Source: Paulownia fortunei
Taxonomy: Eukaryota; Streptophyta; Magnoliopsida; Lamiales; Paulowniaceae
Assembly (NCBI GenBank): GCA_019321725.1
Contig: CM033124.1
Span: forward strand, 10,664,001 to 10,728,000
Direction of reading: 5' to 3'
DNA: 64,000 nucleotides
The notes beneath the pieces were generated by a model. The model ran no database searches and had not been told where the DNA came from. It saw only the letters and a program-made list of their open reading frames with translations. Position 1 is the first letter of the stretch, and every line of letters starts with the position of its first letter. Shown piece by piece: positions 10,222 through 23,500 of this stretch. Position numbers and translations under genes: made by a program.

Positions 10222-11930
10222 AAAGGGGGGGAAAAAGGAAAGAAAAAAAATTCAAGATTTTTCTCTTAGTTTTCCATTTTTCCCCCTCATTTTCTTTGGG
10301 CCCTCTTCCTTTCTAAGAGATTGTTTCTTCTGGTTTGAAGATTTTCCAGCGTCCGAGGAGGAAGAGAAGAAAGAAAAGTTTGCTTTTTTGTTTTTTTTTC
10401 ATGTATATAAGCACATAAAAGTTCCCTTTATTTTTCTTTCGTTCTTTTGTCAAAATTTTTGGGTTTTTAGATTTTGTTTTCCTTTGTGGGATCCAAATCT
10501 CCTTTAGAGGAGAAAAGGGTTCTTGCTTCTGCTGTCGTTCAGGCTGATGAATGAAGAAATAGAGGTGGATAACACAGAGAAAAGTTACTCAGATTAATGA
10601 TTAATTTCATGATTTGATTATAGAAAAGTGATATCATATGAATTGTTACAAATTCAGTATATGTTTTTAATTTTCTGTTTCTGGGATTCTTGTTGGTTTT
10701 GGTTGATGATTGATTGATTGCTTGGTGGTGTGTATGGATCCAATTCCAATGGGCTTAGCTTAGCTGACGTAGATTATTTAGTTTTTTATTACATTATAAG
10801 ACTCATAGTGGCAATTTTTTATTCATTGTACACATATGCTGATAGTGAAATGAATTGTTAAAAAATACAAAATTTGCAGAGGGAGTCTCTTTGGATGCCG
10901 TAAGGGCATTCCATTGGAGAATTCAAAGATGTCATCAAATTACTTATAATAATAGATAAATATTTTATTTTATATTATTATTTATATATTTGATATATTA
11001 TTTATTAAATATAATATTTAAAAATTTGATATATTATTTATCAAATATAATATTTTAAAAGCGTAGATGTTTATAATACTTTTATAATAAAAATAAATTT
11101 AGTTTGACTCGATATAGTTTTAAATAACAGTTTAAAAAATAAAAAAATTGTATTTTTCAGTGCTTCTGTCTTTAATGTTATATTATTATTTTAATTAAAA
11201 ATTTGTTTTACAAAAAAGTATTTCAAGAAATTGAGTCATTTCAAATAAAAACAGGAGAAATAAATCGAGTAATACCATACCTTTTAAAACAGTAATGATT
11301 GTTTCTAAAAGTATACTTATTTAAAGTAAAATTATGTATCTAACTCTTAATCCTTGTACATTTGAAGTTATAAATAAAAAAATTATTTATTTTTATTAAT
11401 TTTCCTCTAACAATTGAAATCAGATGTGTACACTAAAAGTTGGACAATTTTCAGTGATAAAAGAATGATTGTTTTAGTGAATTGACCAACTGTTTTTTGA
11501 GTCTGGCAAGAAGGTAGTGTTAGTGTGTCTCAGTCTCACGAACTAATTTGGGAATATTCTTGCATAAATTATTTTTCGTCAGACTAAATTAATTACAAAT
11601 TAAATTTAATAACATCTTTTATAAGTGATTAAATATATATTAATAAATATAATTTATTTAATATGCAATTTACATATGTAGAGCCAAATCAGATGAGCAT
11701 GATGGGATTCCACTTTATTGGTTGTGATTTTCATGAATTCCGATGATGGATGGATGGATGGATGGATAATATAGGTGGGACAGACAGTAAAAGGGCTCGA
11801 TTTACAATGTTATTTGTTTCTTACGCAAATGACCTTTCTGTCCTGATTCCTTCAGGTTTTGACCTATGAGGACCACTTTGACTTCTGCTAAATTTTGTTA
11901 TCCAACTCAAGCACGCATGGTAGGTAGTGT
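10222..11930. other. DVL 3' UTR and gene-free DNA
   Basis: The first 400-500 bases are T-rich and probably the DVL 3' untranslated region. An overlapping 109-codon open stretch there is low-complexity Phe/Lys and not a gene. Further on are a 36-bp tandem pair at 10988-11060 and an (ATGG)5 microsatellite at 11746-11767. Confidence 0.5.
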
Positions 11931-11934
11931 TTTT

Positions 11935-12300
11935 ATCAGTCCAGTCGATTTGATTAATTTTATTATTGATTGGGTTATTTTAATAAAAAATAATTATAAT
12001 TTTTTATTATATTATATAAAAAATAATATAATAAATTAATTATTATGTAATATATTTTAAATATAAAAAATAAAAAAAAATAATTAAAAAAATCTAACAA
12101 AGCAAAAAATTCAAATAACCGCATATATATATATATAACAAAATATCAAATTTAAATTTTTAAAAAAACTTAAAAATTGAAAATCAATTTAACTAGTTTT
12201 AACTGATTGAACTGAAAATTCAATTATTTAAGACTAAACGGGTCGGATCAAATGTCAGTTTCTAATTAAAATAGTTGAATCGATCGATCCGTTCTGATTT
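11935..12300. repeat. dispersed repeat family A, copy 2
   Basis: Same word order as 8190-8570 and 63275-63625, including TTTTTATTATATTATATAAA, AATAATATAATAAATTAATT, AATCTAACAAAGCA, AATAACCGCAT and a final GATCGATCCG segment. Non-coding. Confidence 0.8.
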
Positions 12301-12427
12301 AAAATAATGTTGGAAGCACATGCCAATAAATTTTTTTCTATACAAATGGTATTGAAATAGTTGAATCGACTTAATTTAAATCTGTGTTGGGAGCTCATGC
12401 CAATGAATTTTTTTCTATACAAATGGT
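12271..12427. repeat. 86-bp imperfect tandem duplication
   Basis: Copies begin ATAGTTGAATCGA at 12271 and 12357 and both finish AATTTTTTTCTATACAAATGG, with GAAGCACATGCCAAT against GAGCTCATGCCAAT in the middle. It overlaps the end of repeat family A copy 2. Confidence 0.85.
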
Positions 12428-12589
12428 AAGATTGTTATTTAATATTATGAGGTTTTGAATTAGGTTTATTTAATAATATAAATATTTATTTATTTTTATA
12501 GTGGTATAATAATTGATAGTTGGTAGTTGTTAATTATTGGTTGTTGATTAAGAATTAATTATTTAGTTAATATTATGAGATAATAAATT

Positions 12590-13480
12590 ATTGGGCAAAA
12601 TAAATAAATCCTCCCTAAACCTTATTTATGGTCGGAAACATCCCTAAACTTGCAAATATTATACTCACCTTCCTAAATTAAATGTTTAGACAAAATTTCC
12701 TTACAAATATATAACACTTACCTTCCTAAATTAAATGTTTAGACAAAATTGTCTTAGTGCAATTAATTTATATAGTTTATAGTTTATTTTGAATATTTTG
12801 TATCCATATTTTATTTTAAATTCTTGTTTAATTAGAAAAAAAAAAATTATATTTTTTAAAAAAGTAATTAATAACTTAAGTAATTCAAATTTTAAAAAAT
12901 TAAAGTAATAAAAATATATAATAAATATTCAAAAAACTGATTAAATATGAAAAAATTATTTGAATTCAAAATAAAGCATTAACTATTTAATCTAATGAAT
13001 TTTGAACTCTTTTGATAAGATAAATAAGTATATTTTTGTAAACTTAATTTAGATATACATATATATAATTGAGTTATCTAAATATCAATAGCGACATACT
13101 TATTTATTCTATTCAAAAGAATTTAAAACTCATTTAGATTAAATATTTAATACTTTATTTTCAATTCAATTAATATAAATAATTTTTTCATGTTTAATAT
13201 TTTTTGGGTATTTATTGTACTCATTTACTACTTTAGTTTTAAAATTTGAATTACTTAAGTTACTAATTACTTTAAAAAATATATTATTTAAAATATTTTT
13301 TAATTAAAAAATAATTTAAAATAAAATTTGGATGCAAAATATTCAAAATAAACTTAAAACTATATAAATTGATTACATTAAGGACAATTTTGTTTAAATA
13401 TTTAATTCATGGGAGTAAATGATATATTTGCAGTTTAGAAGTATTTACGATCATAGGTGAAGTTTATCATGTGGATTTTA
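12590..13480. mobile_element. long inverted-repeat (foldback) element 1
   Basis: The left arm (about 12590-13050) and right arm (about 13074-13480) are inverted copies of each other along their whole length. Paired words include CAATTAATTTATATAGTTT with AAACTATATAAATTGATTA, and AACTTAAGTAATTCAAATTT with AAATTTGAATTACTTAAGTT. The loop centres on about 13062 inside TTTAGATA...TATCTAAA. There is no coding sequence. This fits a non-autonomous transposon with very long terminal inverted repeats. A 58-bp tandem pair lies in the left arm (about 12670-12757). Confidence 0.8.
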
Positions 13481-16400
13481 TAAATTTTATCCTAAATTAT
13501 TAGATCATCACTCAAATTAAAAGAAAAAAAAAATTTTGAGCTCATAAATCAATACACTAACATTATTATATGTACTCAAAACGGTTCACAACAAGTGGGT
13601 AGAGCACCTTCCTGTCAAATTAATGAATTCTAGCTCAGTTTAAATGTTAAAATGCATGGTCGTCTAAAAAAAGGGGTTAAAATGCACAAGCGAAGCACTG
13701 AAGATTATTATTTGATACATGATTTTTATTTTTAAGGAAAAAGGTGTTCTTGAAAATAATTTAGAGAATTTATATGGTGGTATTAATAGGTTCATATTAG
13801 GAAGACAATGGGGTAGGTTAGAATTCTAATTCGTCCCGAACTTACCCTATTTTGTGTGGGTTTTGACTAATACAAATGGATCCGAAACGGATCTTATATT
13901 TTTGTTTTCAAACCTGTTCCGTACAGTTCCAAACCCGCCCTATTTAAATTTTTTTGATATTATATATATTTATGTGATTTTTTAAGAATATATAACTTTT
14001 ATAAAGTTTTAATATATTATTTTTTAAAAATATATTTAATATTTTTAAAATAATAAAATAAATTTAATGGATCTACTCCGTCGGATTTTGAATTTAATCA
14101 AACTACTTGTTGCTATCCCACGTTCATCCTTTGATAGTCTCGTAAGATTTCACACATTACTTGATTCAAAGCTAGGATGTTTGTTTTCATTTTTTTTTCC
14201 TGATTTTTACAAACCCACATGAAAATTAAATCCAACAAACATTTCTTTTTTTCTTACTTTCCTACCCAAAATTTTTAGCAGTGTTTGAATTTAATTTTAA
14301 GAATCAAAATTTGTGGGGGGGGGGGGGGGGGGGGGGGGGGTTGGAATGTAAAGAATTATATTTCTTGTGGCTAAATTCTTAATTGAGGGCTACAATTAAC
14401 CAAAGTGAGTGTTTGTATTGATTCGTGCAGTTGTTGAAGTAGGACAAGAAATCTAGGAAAATGTAAACTAATTAACCAAATAATATTAAATGATATATCA
14501 AGTCTAGAGAAGTTATCAATAATCAATTTAATCATTCATAAAAAATAAAGTTTATAATGAGAATTTAATCAATTTATTTATGGGTCTTACATAATCTAAT
14601 TTCTTATTAAATAAGGAAAATAAAATTAAACTAGAAAACCATATTATATAAAATTGTCTCACAATTCGCTAATTCAATATGGATGCGATCTTCTTATTAA
14701 ATAAATAATTAGTTATTGCATTAAAATAATTTTTGATATCCTGAATTATTTGTTTATTAAATTATTTGTTTTAAAATAAAAAATTTATAAAAGAATTAAT
14801 ACCATTACTATTTAATGGACCAAACGTAGAAAATAATATAATTACAATATATTCTCACTCCACAAAATGATTTAACCTATACTAAATAATGGACTAAAAA
14901 TGTCCACTAGTCTTGGAATACTATTGTTGTGTATTTTTTTCTGACAAATATATTCTTTTGATATTAATTTATTCATTTTAAGTTAAATACAATTATTAAG
15001 TCAAAAACGCCCACAAGATATGGTGTTTTAAATCTTTGACATCACAAATTAAAATAAGTAAATTAAAAAGAAAAATAACAGAACACAAAAATCGAGGTGA
15101 TTTCACTTAAAAATGATAAATCAAATTAATAATAACTTATTTAAATATAAAAAGCAAACTTCAAAATTGAAGTTCTCAATATCAAGCCCTTGAGGAGATA
15201 ATTAGTAACTTCCGATGATATTCTGGCTTTAATTTGTGGAATATTTTTTTATCCCCAATAAGTTGTTTAATAATTAAAAAATTTAAGAACCCCTACGAAG
15301 GGGACAAAAGCTTTTGTGTAATTAAATAATGGGTAATCTTAATTATTTAGTAAAAAATAAAAATAAAATATCTTATCATATTAATTTATAAAAGCCAAAT
15401 ATCAACTCATTTAATTAAAATTTGAGAAAGAGACAAAATAACCATGGTTGGCGTGCAACGTTGATTTGAAATAATTAAATTCTTCTTAGTACAACATTAT
15501 AATTAAAAATCAATTGGGCATGTAAAACGAGGTAGCATTTAAAATCGTGACCAAAAATCATTAAAATTGAGGTTCAGAGCTTCTAGATCTTTAAATACTT
15601 GAGGCTTTGTCCTTGTAAGCAATAGGTAATTTACAATTTTGATCTAAACAATTTAAGGGAATTGAAGATTTTTCTTTGCTTTTTTATTATTTATATTTTG
15701 TTAAAATTAAAGGAGATTTAATTTTAATCCTTTCATTGGATACATAATTTTTAATTTAGCCGAACACCTCACTTATTTGGTTTGTTTTTATTTGATTTAA
15801 GTCGAATTAAATTTTAGCATGATTGGATTTAAAATTTCTAAGGAGTGCATTAAGGCTACTTTTAGAAGTTCTAAGACTCGAATTTCGATAAGTCATACTC
15901 ATTAATACAGTGAAATACATGTAAAGTTTAATATAAAATAATAATTATAATTATTTTGGATTTAAAATCTCAAAATCTATTAAGAATTACACATTGAATT
16001 GAGCCAAATAATATTGTGTTTACTTGAAGCATATGTCATAAACCACAGGAAATAGAATTTTGTCACAAAGTCACACGTTGATTTCTTGTTCTACACGAAA
16101 CGTAGAACAAGAAGACAAATTTTTTTGAACACTAATATATATATATATATATATATATATTGGAATATATATTACTCTAAATACTACAAACATTTGTGGG
16201 AGTTTTTATCACTCTAGTAACATAATGGTTCATATTATTGTACGGAACATATATATATATATATTTAAAAAAAAAACAGATTGATATACTTTAATAATAG
16301 TTCATAATAGAGTTTTGGTTGATAGTTGTTAGAGGTAGATTATTAATTATTAATCAGTTCTTATTTTTTATGATTAATATTTATGATGCAATGATATATG

Positions 16401-17035
16401 TAATTGATTTAATAAAAAAAAAAGCAGACAAAGTTCATAGTAAGATAATTTTGCCCCCCTTGAATGTTAAATTGACTACGATTAAGATAAGAATTTAATA
16501 AGATTTCTTTTCTATAAAAATAATTTACTTTAATTAAAAGTGTTTTTATAGTTTTTTTTAATTTTTTTATGGTTAATTTATCGGATTCTACTTTCTTTTT
16601 CTTATTATTTGAGATTATTCTAATTTTAATTTGTAGGAAATTAAGGGTGTAGGTATTTTATGATATAAATATTATTTTATTTAATTAATGGTTATGAATA
16701 ACGTTTAAATTCTTGCACTAATTTTTTAAAACAAGCTTGATTGATAAATTCAATTTTGATATGATTACTATAATTTTTTATTAACATTAATAAGTATTTT
16801 TAAAAAAAATAATGGGTCTCATTCACAATAAAGATAGTTAAGGACTTCAATAGTTATTTAAAACATTTTTTTCATTCATATTTATTCAATTCGTTTTTCT
16901 TGATTGGGTTTGGATTACCCTTTGTGCAATATATTTTTTATTTGCTTTTCATTTCACCCTTCACAACACAATTAGAATATATATTAAAGGTATTTTTTTT
17001 TCTTTTTAATTTGAACAACAATATTTTTTTTTTCA
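13481..17035. other. gene-free AT-rich DNA
   Basis: No gene recognised. It contains a tRNA A-box-like stretch near 13588-13605, a GC-richer repeat-like segment near 13800-14110, a run of 26 G at 14315-14340, a perfect 12-bp hairpin at 16083-16113 and an (AT)n tract at 16134-16160. Confidence 0.5.
14315..14340 (+). repeat. homopolymer of 26 G
   Basis: An unbroken G run flanked by TTTGT and TTGGAATG in otherwise AT-rich DNA. Its true length is uncertain because such runs are error-prone in sequencing. Confidence 0.9.
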
Positions 17036-17039
17036 GAAT

Positions 17040-17245
17040 AATTATAAAGTTTTGAACACTTAATAATAACCTGCAAGATTATGATAAAATCATGAGAATT
17101 ACTTCGATTTTCAGATCATATTTTTCTAACTTGTCAAGTTAACTTTTGTTTTGTTTTGTGTTGAATTAGAATTACTTCTCATGTTCATTTAGAAACTATT
17201 TTTTATTTGAATATTTATAAAAATATGATAGAAGTAAAGTAGTTT
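17040..17245. repeat. dispersed repeat family D, copy 1
   Basis: Same orientation and word order as 32515-32705: TTGAACACTTAATAATRAC, ATTACTTCGATTTTCAGATCAT against GTTACAACGATTTTCAAATCAT, TTTTGTTTTGTRTT and TTAGAATT. Non-coding. Confidence 0.65.
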
Positions 17246-19195
17246 TGAATATTTATGAAAATATGACAGAAGTAAATATGATAACGTGGAAGGTTTTGAG
17301 AATTTATTTAATTATATTATAACCCATGTAATTTTTTATTTACCCATTTGTGAAATAAAATTCCACTGCTTGTTCTTCCAAAAATTAAAAAATAAAAAAT
17401 AAAAAGGCATAATAAAAGGATGGATTCAATCACCCCCCATGAAGTAAGAAATGGACATTGTTCGTGCGCCATTACCAGCTTTAAGGAAGTTGGGGACAAC
17501 AGTATGCAGTAAATCTTACTAAGGAAAAATAAATGCCAAATACAATGAACTTTGCTTTTAACTGCATATACATATGCCCACACTCAATGTGCACCCCTAA
17601 TTTTTTGAAGGGACCATTGTTTTGGCATATTTTATTTTACTTTTTTTTTTTTTCAGTTTTTGTCTTTTATTATGTTATTTTGTGTCATAATTATTTGCTT
17701 TGAATTGTATCGCACTGGTTTTTTTTTCTTATGAATTTCAAAAACATTTTCAGAAAATTCGACGCACATGCATGCATTTTTTTAAAAAAATAAATAATGA
17801 AAGTTTTTTTTTTTACATTTTTTAATTCAATTTAACAGATTTTGAACCCATCGTGACATGAAAAAATGGCTCACTAACAAATCCAAAATCATTAAAACCT
17901 AAACTCTTAAACGCACTATTGAATTTTTTTTAATAATTTAGAAAACATATTCCTATCAAGAAAATTGTGAATTTATTTTGTATATCTACAATCCCACCGC
18001 GAAGAAAAAACAAAAATTAGTCATCATCAACAAAAATGAAGCTATTGCCGGCAAATTATTAGAAGTCTATATGGTGGGAGTTTGTGCGGGCCTAATTACA
18101 GCATAAATATTCACAAAACATCAAAATAGAAAATTCTATTTCAAAATTGATTTAATCATATCTAACTAATTAGTGTGTGAAAATTTTTGCACTCTTTTTT
18201 ACTAAATTTATTATTTGTATTGTATTTTTTTAAATGTCTCAAAATAAAGCTAAATTTCTTAAAATAAAATTATTTTTCACCAAAAATCTTTTTATTAAAA
18301 ATAATAATATAAAATTACTATTCCAACCACTACTTTAAGAATGAAAATATAAATATACATAATATTTTTGTTGCTTGGCTCCTGTCTAAACTTCAAAGAT
18401 GGAGCAAAGTGGGCGGACAGCAGCAGCTACCTTCCAACTTCATATTTTTTTTATATAATATAAACTTTATATATAAAACTATTGAATTTAAAAACTTTGG
18501 TCCCTTTTAAAAAAATTAAAAATATCTTTTTATCTACTGTTTTTAAAAAAATAAAATTCATCCCTTTAATTTCCATTTTTTGAATCTGCCCATGCTAAAT
18601 TTCATATCTGATTGAATATAAAATATAAAATGAGGATGGAAGGAGTAAATCCATCCCTATAACTCGACGTCTTCAATTGTAAATCCATCAATCACAAGTT
18701 AATTACACCATTCATCTTCTAAATTTAACTACAATATGTATTTTACGACCGTATCTCAATTCGTATCATGTCTTATAATTTTCTTTCCTTCCGTTTTTTT
18801 TTTTTTTTTAATTAATTGTGTCATGCGTCTAAAATTTCTCCACGAGAACAAGTGGGGTTCAAAGATTCCAGAAGGGATTTTCCTGGATCAATGGTTGGTC
18901 AACGGTCACATCAAAAAGTCTTACCATGCATGAAACATGATAACAATCAATCACGCTCCTGGGATAAGGTATACCAAATGGGCCTGTGACCTAGTACAAA
19001 ATTTGGTCACATGGCTAATGTCTAAAAGGGCCCAATTTCACATGTTGGCCTGTCTCTGTGGTCCTCACTGGCTTTTTTAAATCATTGGATTGATTAACAA
19101 ATCAAAGGTAGTGTCACTTGCGTCCAAACGATTTCCAATTTGACCGTTTGTTTTGACCACAATAGAATTTTAGAGAAAAGTTAGAAAAATAAATA
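17246..19195. other. gene-free DNA
   Basis: No supported gene. An 88-codon minus-strand open stretch at 17317-17583 and a 65-codon plus-strand stretch at 18736-18933 have no recognised similarity. Confidence 0.45.
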
Positions 19196-19199
19196 ATTT

Positions 19200-20120
19200 T
19201 TGTCTATTTTGAAGTCATCATCGTCAACTCAACTCAACTCAATCTTAGAAGTGACTGTACCAAAAGTGACTAGGGAAATGAACGAAGAAATCTTGAGACC
19301 GTACATTACAGAAGAGGTAGCACGTTCCTTGTTACGAATGTTTTTCTTGAAATCCCCTTGTCCCGATGGCTTTCTCCTGCTATCTTATCAAAAGTTTTGG
19401 CACATTGTAGGTGTAGATGTATCTTCTTAATAACCATAATTTCATGCCCGAAATGATATATACACATATAATCCTTATCCCTATGTAATGTCATTTTTAA
19501 AATAGCAATCAAAACTATTGCAAATAGACTTAAACCCATGTTTGGTAATATCATATCCGAATTCCAGATTGCTTTTGTACAAACAGGCTTATCAGAGACA
19601 ATGTGCTTATTGCCTATGAATTAGACTATTTTTTAAAACATAAAAGTTGGGGCATGGTGGGCCACACGGCCCTCAAGTTGGATATGTGTAAACCTGACAA
19701 CAAAGTAGAATGGGTTTTCTTGGATTGAGTATTGCATAGATTGGGGACTTATGCTCAATTTGATAACTATCGGGCTTTCTATTCTTCTGTCTCGTATGCA
19801 TTAATTCTTAATGGCACTCAGTTTGGCTATTTTCAATCACAAAGAGGTATTTGTCAAGGTGACGCCTTTATCACCCTATTTCTTCTTGTTTTGTGTAGAA
19901 GTTCTCAGTCGGACTCAATTAGGTGTTACTGTGAGTCGTCGTGCACCTATAATTACTCATTTTCTATTTGCAGACGATACACTAGTATATTGCTAGGATA
20001 CGGAGGATGCCACGAATTGCATTAAATCAATCTTACAGAGACACGTTAAAAGCATTAGAGGTAGAAGATCAATTTGCAAAAGTCTGACAATAGCTTTTAG
20101 CAAGAACAGTTACCAAATCG
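19200..20120 (+). pseudogene. LINE reverse transcriptase, 5' piece
   Basis: Degenerate non-LTR reverse transcriptase spread over all three plus-strand frames. Recognisable in order are VTREMNEEILRPYITEEVA with PCPDGFLLLSYQKFWHIVG (19250-19410), a NRLKP-to-AFV segment (about 19527-19580), a short GHTALKLDM/LHRLG segment (19660-19745), the SQRGICQGD motif near 19840-19865, and THFLFADDTLVYC with the FADD catalytic motif near 19955-19996. Frame changes and stops make it non-functional. LINE similarity fades after an FSKN-type segment near 20110, where the Copia LTR is inferred to begin. Confidence 0.85.
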
Positions 20121-20129
20121 ATTCTTTAA

Positions 20130-20537
20130 TAAAAAACTAACTCTCAAATTTTGAAAAGAAATACCCATTTTTGTGCAATGATTGCACAATTGGAAACAAG
20201 GAAGGGAACAACTCTAGGCTACTGCCAGTGCCACTCGGCTGCGCACGGCAGCCTGCATATATAGGCTGCATGACACTAGGCCTTCTGCGCAACACCTGTT
20301 GCACGCCCCTAACGCCTAGTGGGTGCTGAGTGCCGGATGCGGGTGCTGGGTGCCTGGCAGAATCTCGATCCTGAACACATCGTCAGGCGATGCCTAGCTC
20401 CTCGTGTGTGCCCATCATCAAAAGTGCACTGGCTTCTGCCTAGTCTACGAGAAATTAAATTTAGATTTGATTGAGTGGCTTGATGACATGACACGTAACT
20501 TGATGTGGCAACGCCGTGATGGATATGTCTAATTGGG
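20130..20537 (+). repeat. Copia 5' LTR, left part
   Basis: The distal end (20465-20530: GATTGAGTGGCTTGATGACA, then TTGATGTGGC and GGATATGTC) matches the 3' LTR at 29098-29150 in order. The proximal part is GC-rich (about 20215-20420, with GGGTGCTG repeats) and matches the 3' LTR poorly, so the left boundary at about 20130 is an estimate. The matching segment is cut off by the hAT element and resumes beyond it. Confidence 0.6.
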
Positions 20538-23500
20538 CTGCACCGGAGTCAAGATTTTCAATCATGGAGTGAGATTGAAATTTTCATAATAACTAGTTAT
20601 TAAAAAAAAAAAATACAAATATAGTATTTTATATTAATTTTGTAAAATAAAAGGACAAGAAAATAATACTTAACTCATATCATAATACAAAAATTAATCT
20701 AGAAAATTCATATTTATAAAAAGTTGATAGAAGCATAATTAATTATAAAATCTACCAAATCTCCAAAAATATACATATAACATTTAAAAATGTACAAATT
20801 GATGCTAAATAAAACATATCTACTAGCCTATTTATTTAATTTAGGCATCCTAAATTGTGTTCGATATTTTTTCATAATATCAAATTCATCAATGATTGAG
20901 TCAATACTAAAAGTTTGAGCACAATTTATTTCTTAATGTACATTAGTAATGAACTAGCCAAAATGTCATCTTCCATCTTATTCCTTAATCTTGTCTTAAC
21001 AAACTTCATATATGAAAATACACGTTCTGTTATTGCAGTGGAAACTGGAAGAGTAAGAATAAGTTTAATCAATCTATTCACAAGATAGTAATTCATTGTC
21101 TTACCTATCTTCGACAATACTTGACACAACTCTGAAAGTGTTGACACATTTTGAGAATGGATATTACATCGAATATCAAGTTCAAAAAGTTTCAACTGAT
21201 ACTTTATATGTAATTTCTCTTTACTAGTGAAATCACTGGGATAAAACTTCTCAAAAAGTTTGCAAATATTATTAATGTTGAACGATTTATATCCATCTCT
21301 TGGATCCAAACCTGAACTGAGTTTGGGGAATTCTACTGCATTTTTATCAAATCGATAACTCACCTCTTGTAATATAGAATATATTGTCCCAGTAAATATA
21401 TTAATTCGATAATGATGCTCCAAGGTAATATGATTGGTCTTATGAAGTCGACCTCTACCTGTTCGGCAAGGACCATTCATGTCTAGTACATCTATTTCAT
21501 GTTTCTCACAAAAAATCTTCACTTTATCAAATAATTGATCCTATCAATTCTCTCTAAATTTTTGAACAAGTTCCTTTATGTTAGCAACTGCATCCATTGC
21601 ATTGAAAATGTTTCGAGACTTGCATTATAAAATTCTACAAAAATTATCTGTCATTTTCTGTAATTCAACCATAAAATACAAGATAAACACAAATTCAAAT
21701 GATATCATTATGTCATAAGTTCCATCACCTGATGCTTTGGTAGATAAACTACTTTTGTCATTGAAGATCTCACTTAAAACAAGAAGAATAGATCAAACAT
21801 ATTAAGTAAGCTAAAAAGAGATCTCAAGTGAGAGCCCCACCTTATATCTCCTGGATGTTGTACAATCCCAATTTGATTTTTTCCCTTTCCAGTTTCAAGC
21901 TCGTTGGTGGAGGTTAATTCCACAATTCGGATAGCATTAGCAATTTACAGTTGATCATGCCATTTAGAAGACGAATACACTAAATTCATAATAACAGCCA
22001 AGCATGAAAAAAATATTCGATAGGTATAATACTTTGAGCTGTTGCTACTAATGTTAATTGTAGACGATGAGTAAAGCAATGGACAAAATATGCATATGGG
22101 CACTCATTCAAAAAGAGAGCCTGTAAACCATTCCACTGTCCTCGCATAGTACTAGCATCATTATACCCTTGTCCTCGAATATTTTGTATGATAAGATTAT
22201 TGCAAGATAGAATACTAGAGATTTCTCTTTTCAAAGTAGAGGCTTTAGTATCCTTTACATGAACTACATCAAAGAACCTTTCCCGAATAAAACCTTGTTT
22301 ATCTACAAACCTTAAAACAATGATCATTTGCTCTCTTTTTGACTCATCTCTAGATTTATCCATAATAAGACAGTATTTTGCATCACCAATTTCTTCTCTA
22401 CTGAATCTTTGAATTTTTCTCGCATAAAGTGACAAGATCTCATTTTGAATTTGAGGAGAGGTATAAAAAGCATTTTAAGGAGCATTTTTCAGAACAATGG
22501 ATCTCACCTCATCATTGTAAGAAGTTGTGTTTTATGATTTCTAAAAAATTGCCACGATTATGTGAGTCTAGACACTCATTATGGGCTCTAAAGGCTAAAA
22601 TTTTGAGTCGCAACTAACTCCGCAGATTGCTTGTCAATAACATTTTCAATATATTGCAATAGGTTCATCAAATCATGGCAGTGTTTCACAGCTATTTTGT
22701 GTGAATAATTGAGACAATTTCCTTCATAGATCATAAAAGAATAATTTTTACCATTATTCACTTTTTTTCAAGTTTGAAATCCATCAGTGGTAAACGCATT
22801 TACCTCGGAATGTGTACACGGCTTAATGAAAAGATAACATGGAAGACAATAAGCAACATTTCTTGAAGGACAATATTCCAACCAATCAACAAATAGTTTG
22901 AACCAAGAAGGTAAAAACCTTCTGCCATGCTTATCTACATATTTAGGGGACTTTTCTGGGAAACCTTGATAGGGGCTGACAATTAGATAAGCACGTCTAA
23001 TCTCATCTCTTTTATCTACCGGATAATCCCATATAGACTTATGTAATCCAGGATTCCATTCAATATGAGGACAATTAGAACTTTGATTAATCTTTTGAAC
23101 CTTTGTTGGAGAAAACTCTGGGATATATCCAAATTAATTGTTGACGTCTCATGATTATGAGAACTAGTACTATCTTGAGAATTCTGTTTCTTGAAATAAG
23201 AATCAATTTTTTTGTTACTCATAGTGTGAACCTATATGAAAAATTATCAATTTTAAATTATGACAAACAATAAAAAGAAAAGACTATACTAAATTATTTC
23301 ACAAAATAATGTTCTCCAAACTTTTTTCAAATAAATACAAAACTAAATTTCACAAATAATGAAAAAAAAAAACTTATGTAGGAGTCTCTCCTTAATCCAA
23401 GTAATATCAACCAAATACTCAAATAATATTTAACAAAATAATAATGAACATAAAAATAGAAAAAAAAGAATAGAAGTTACCTTAGTACTTGTAGATGTAA

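Noticed and set aside
10178..10507. 109-codon open stretch overlapping the DVL end
   Set aside because: Low-complexity Phe/Lys/Ser text in the T-rich DVL 3' UTR, without recognised similarity.
17317..17583. 88-codon minus-strand open stretch
   Set aside because: No recognised similarity, no splice or promoter context, and AT-rich hydrophobic composition expected by chance.
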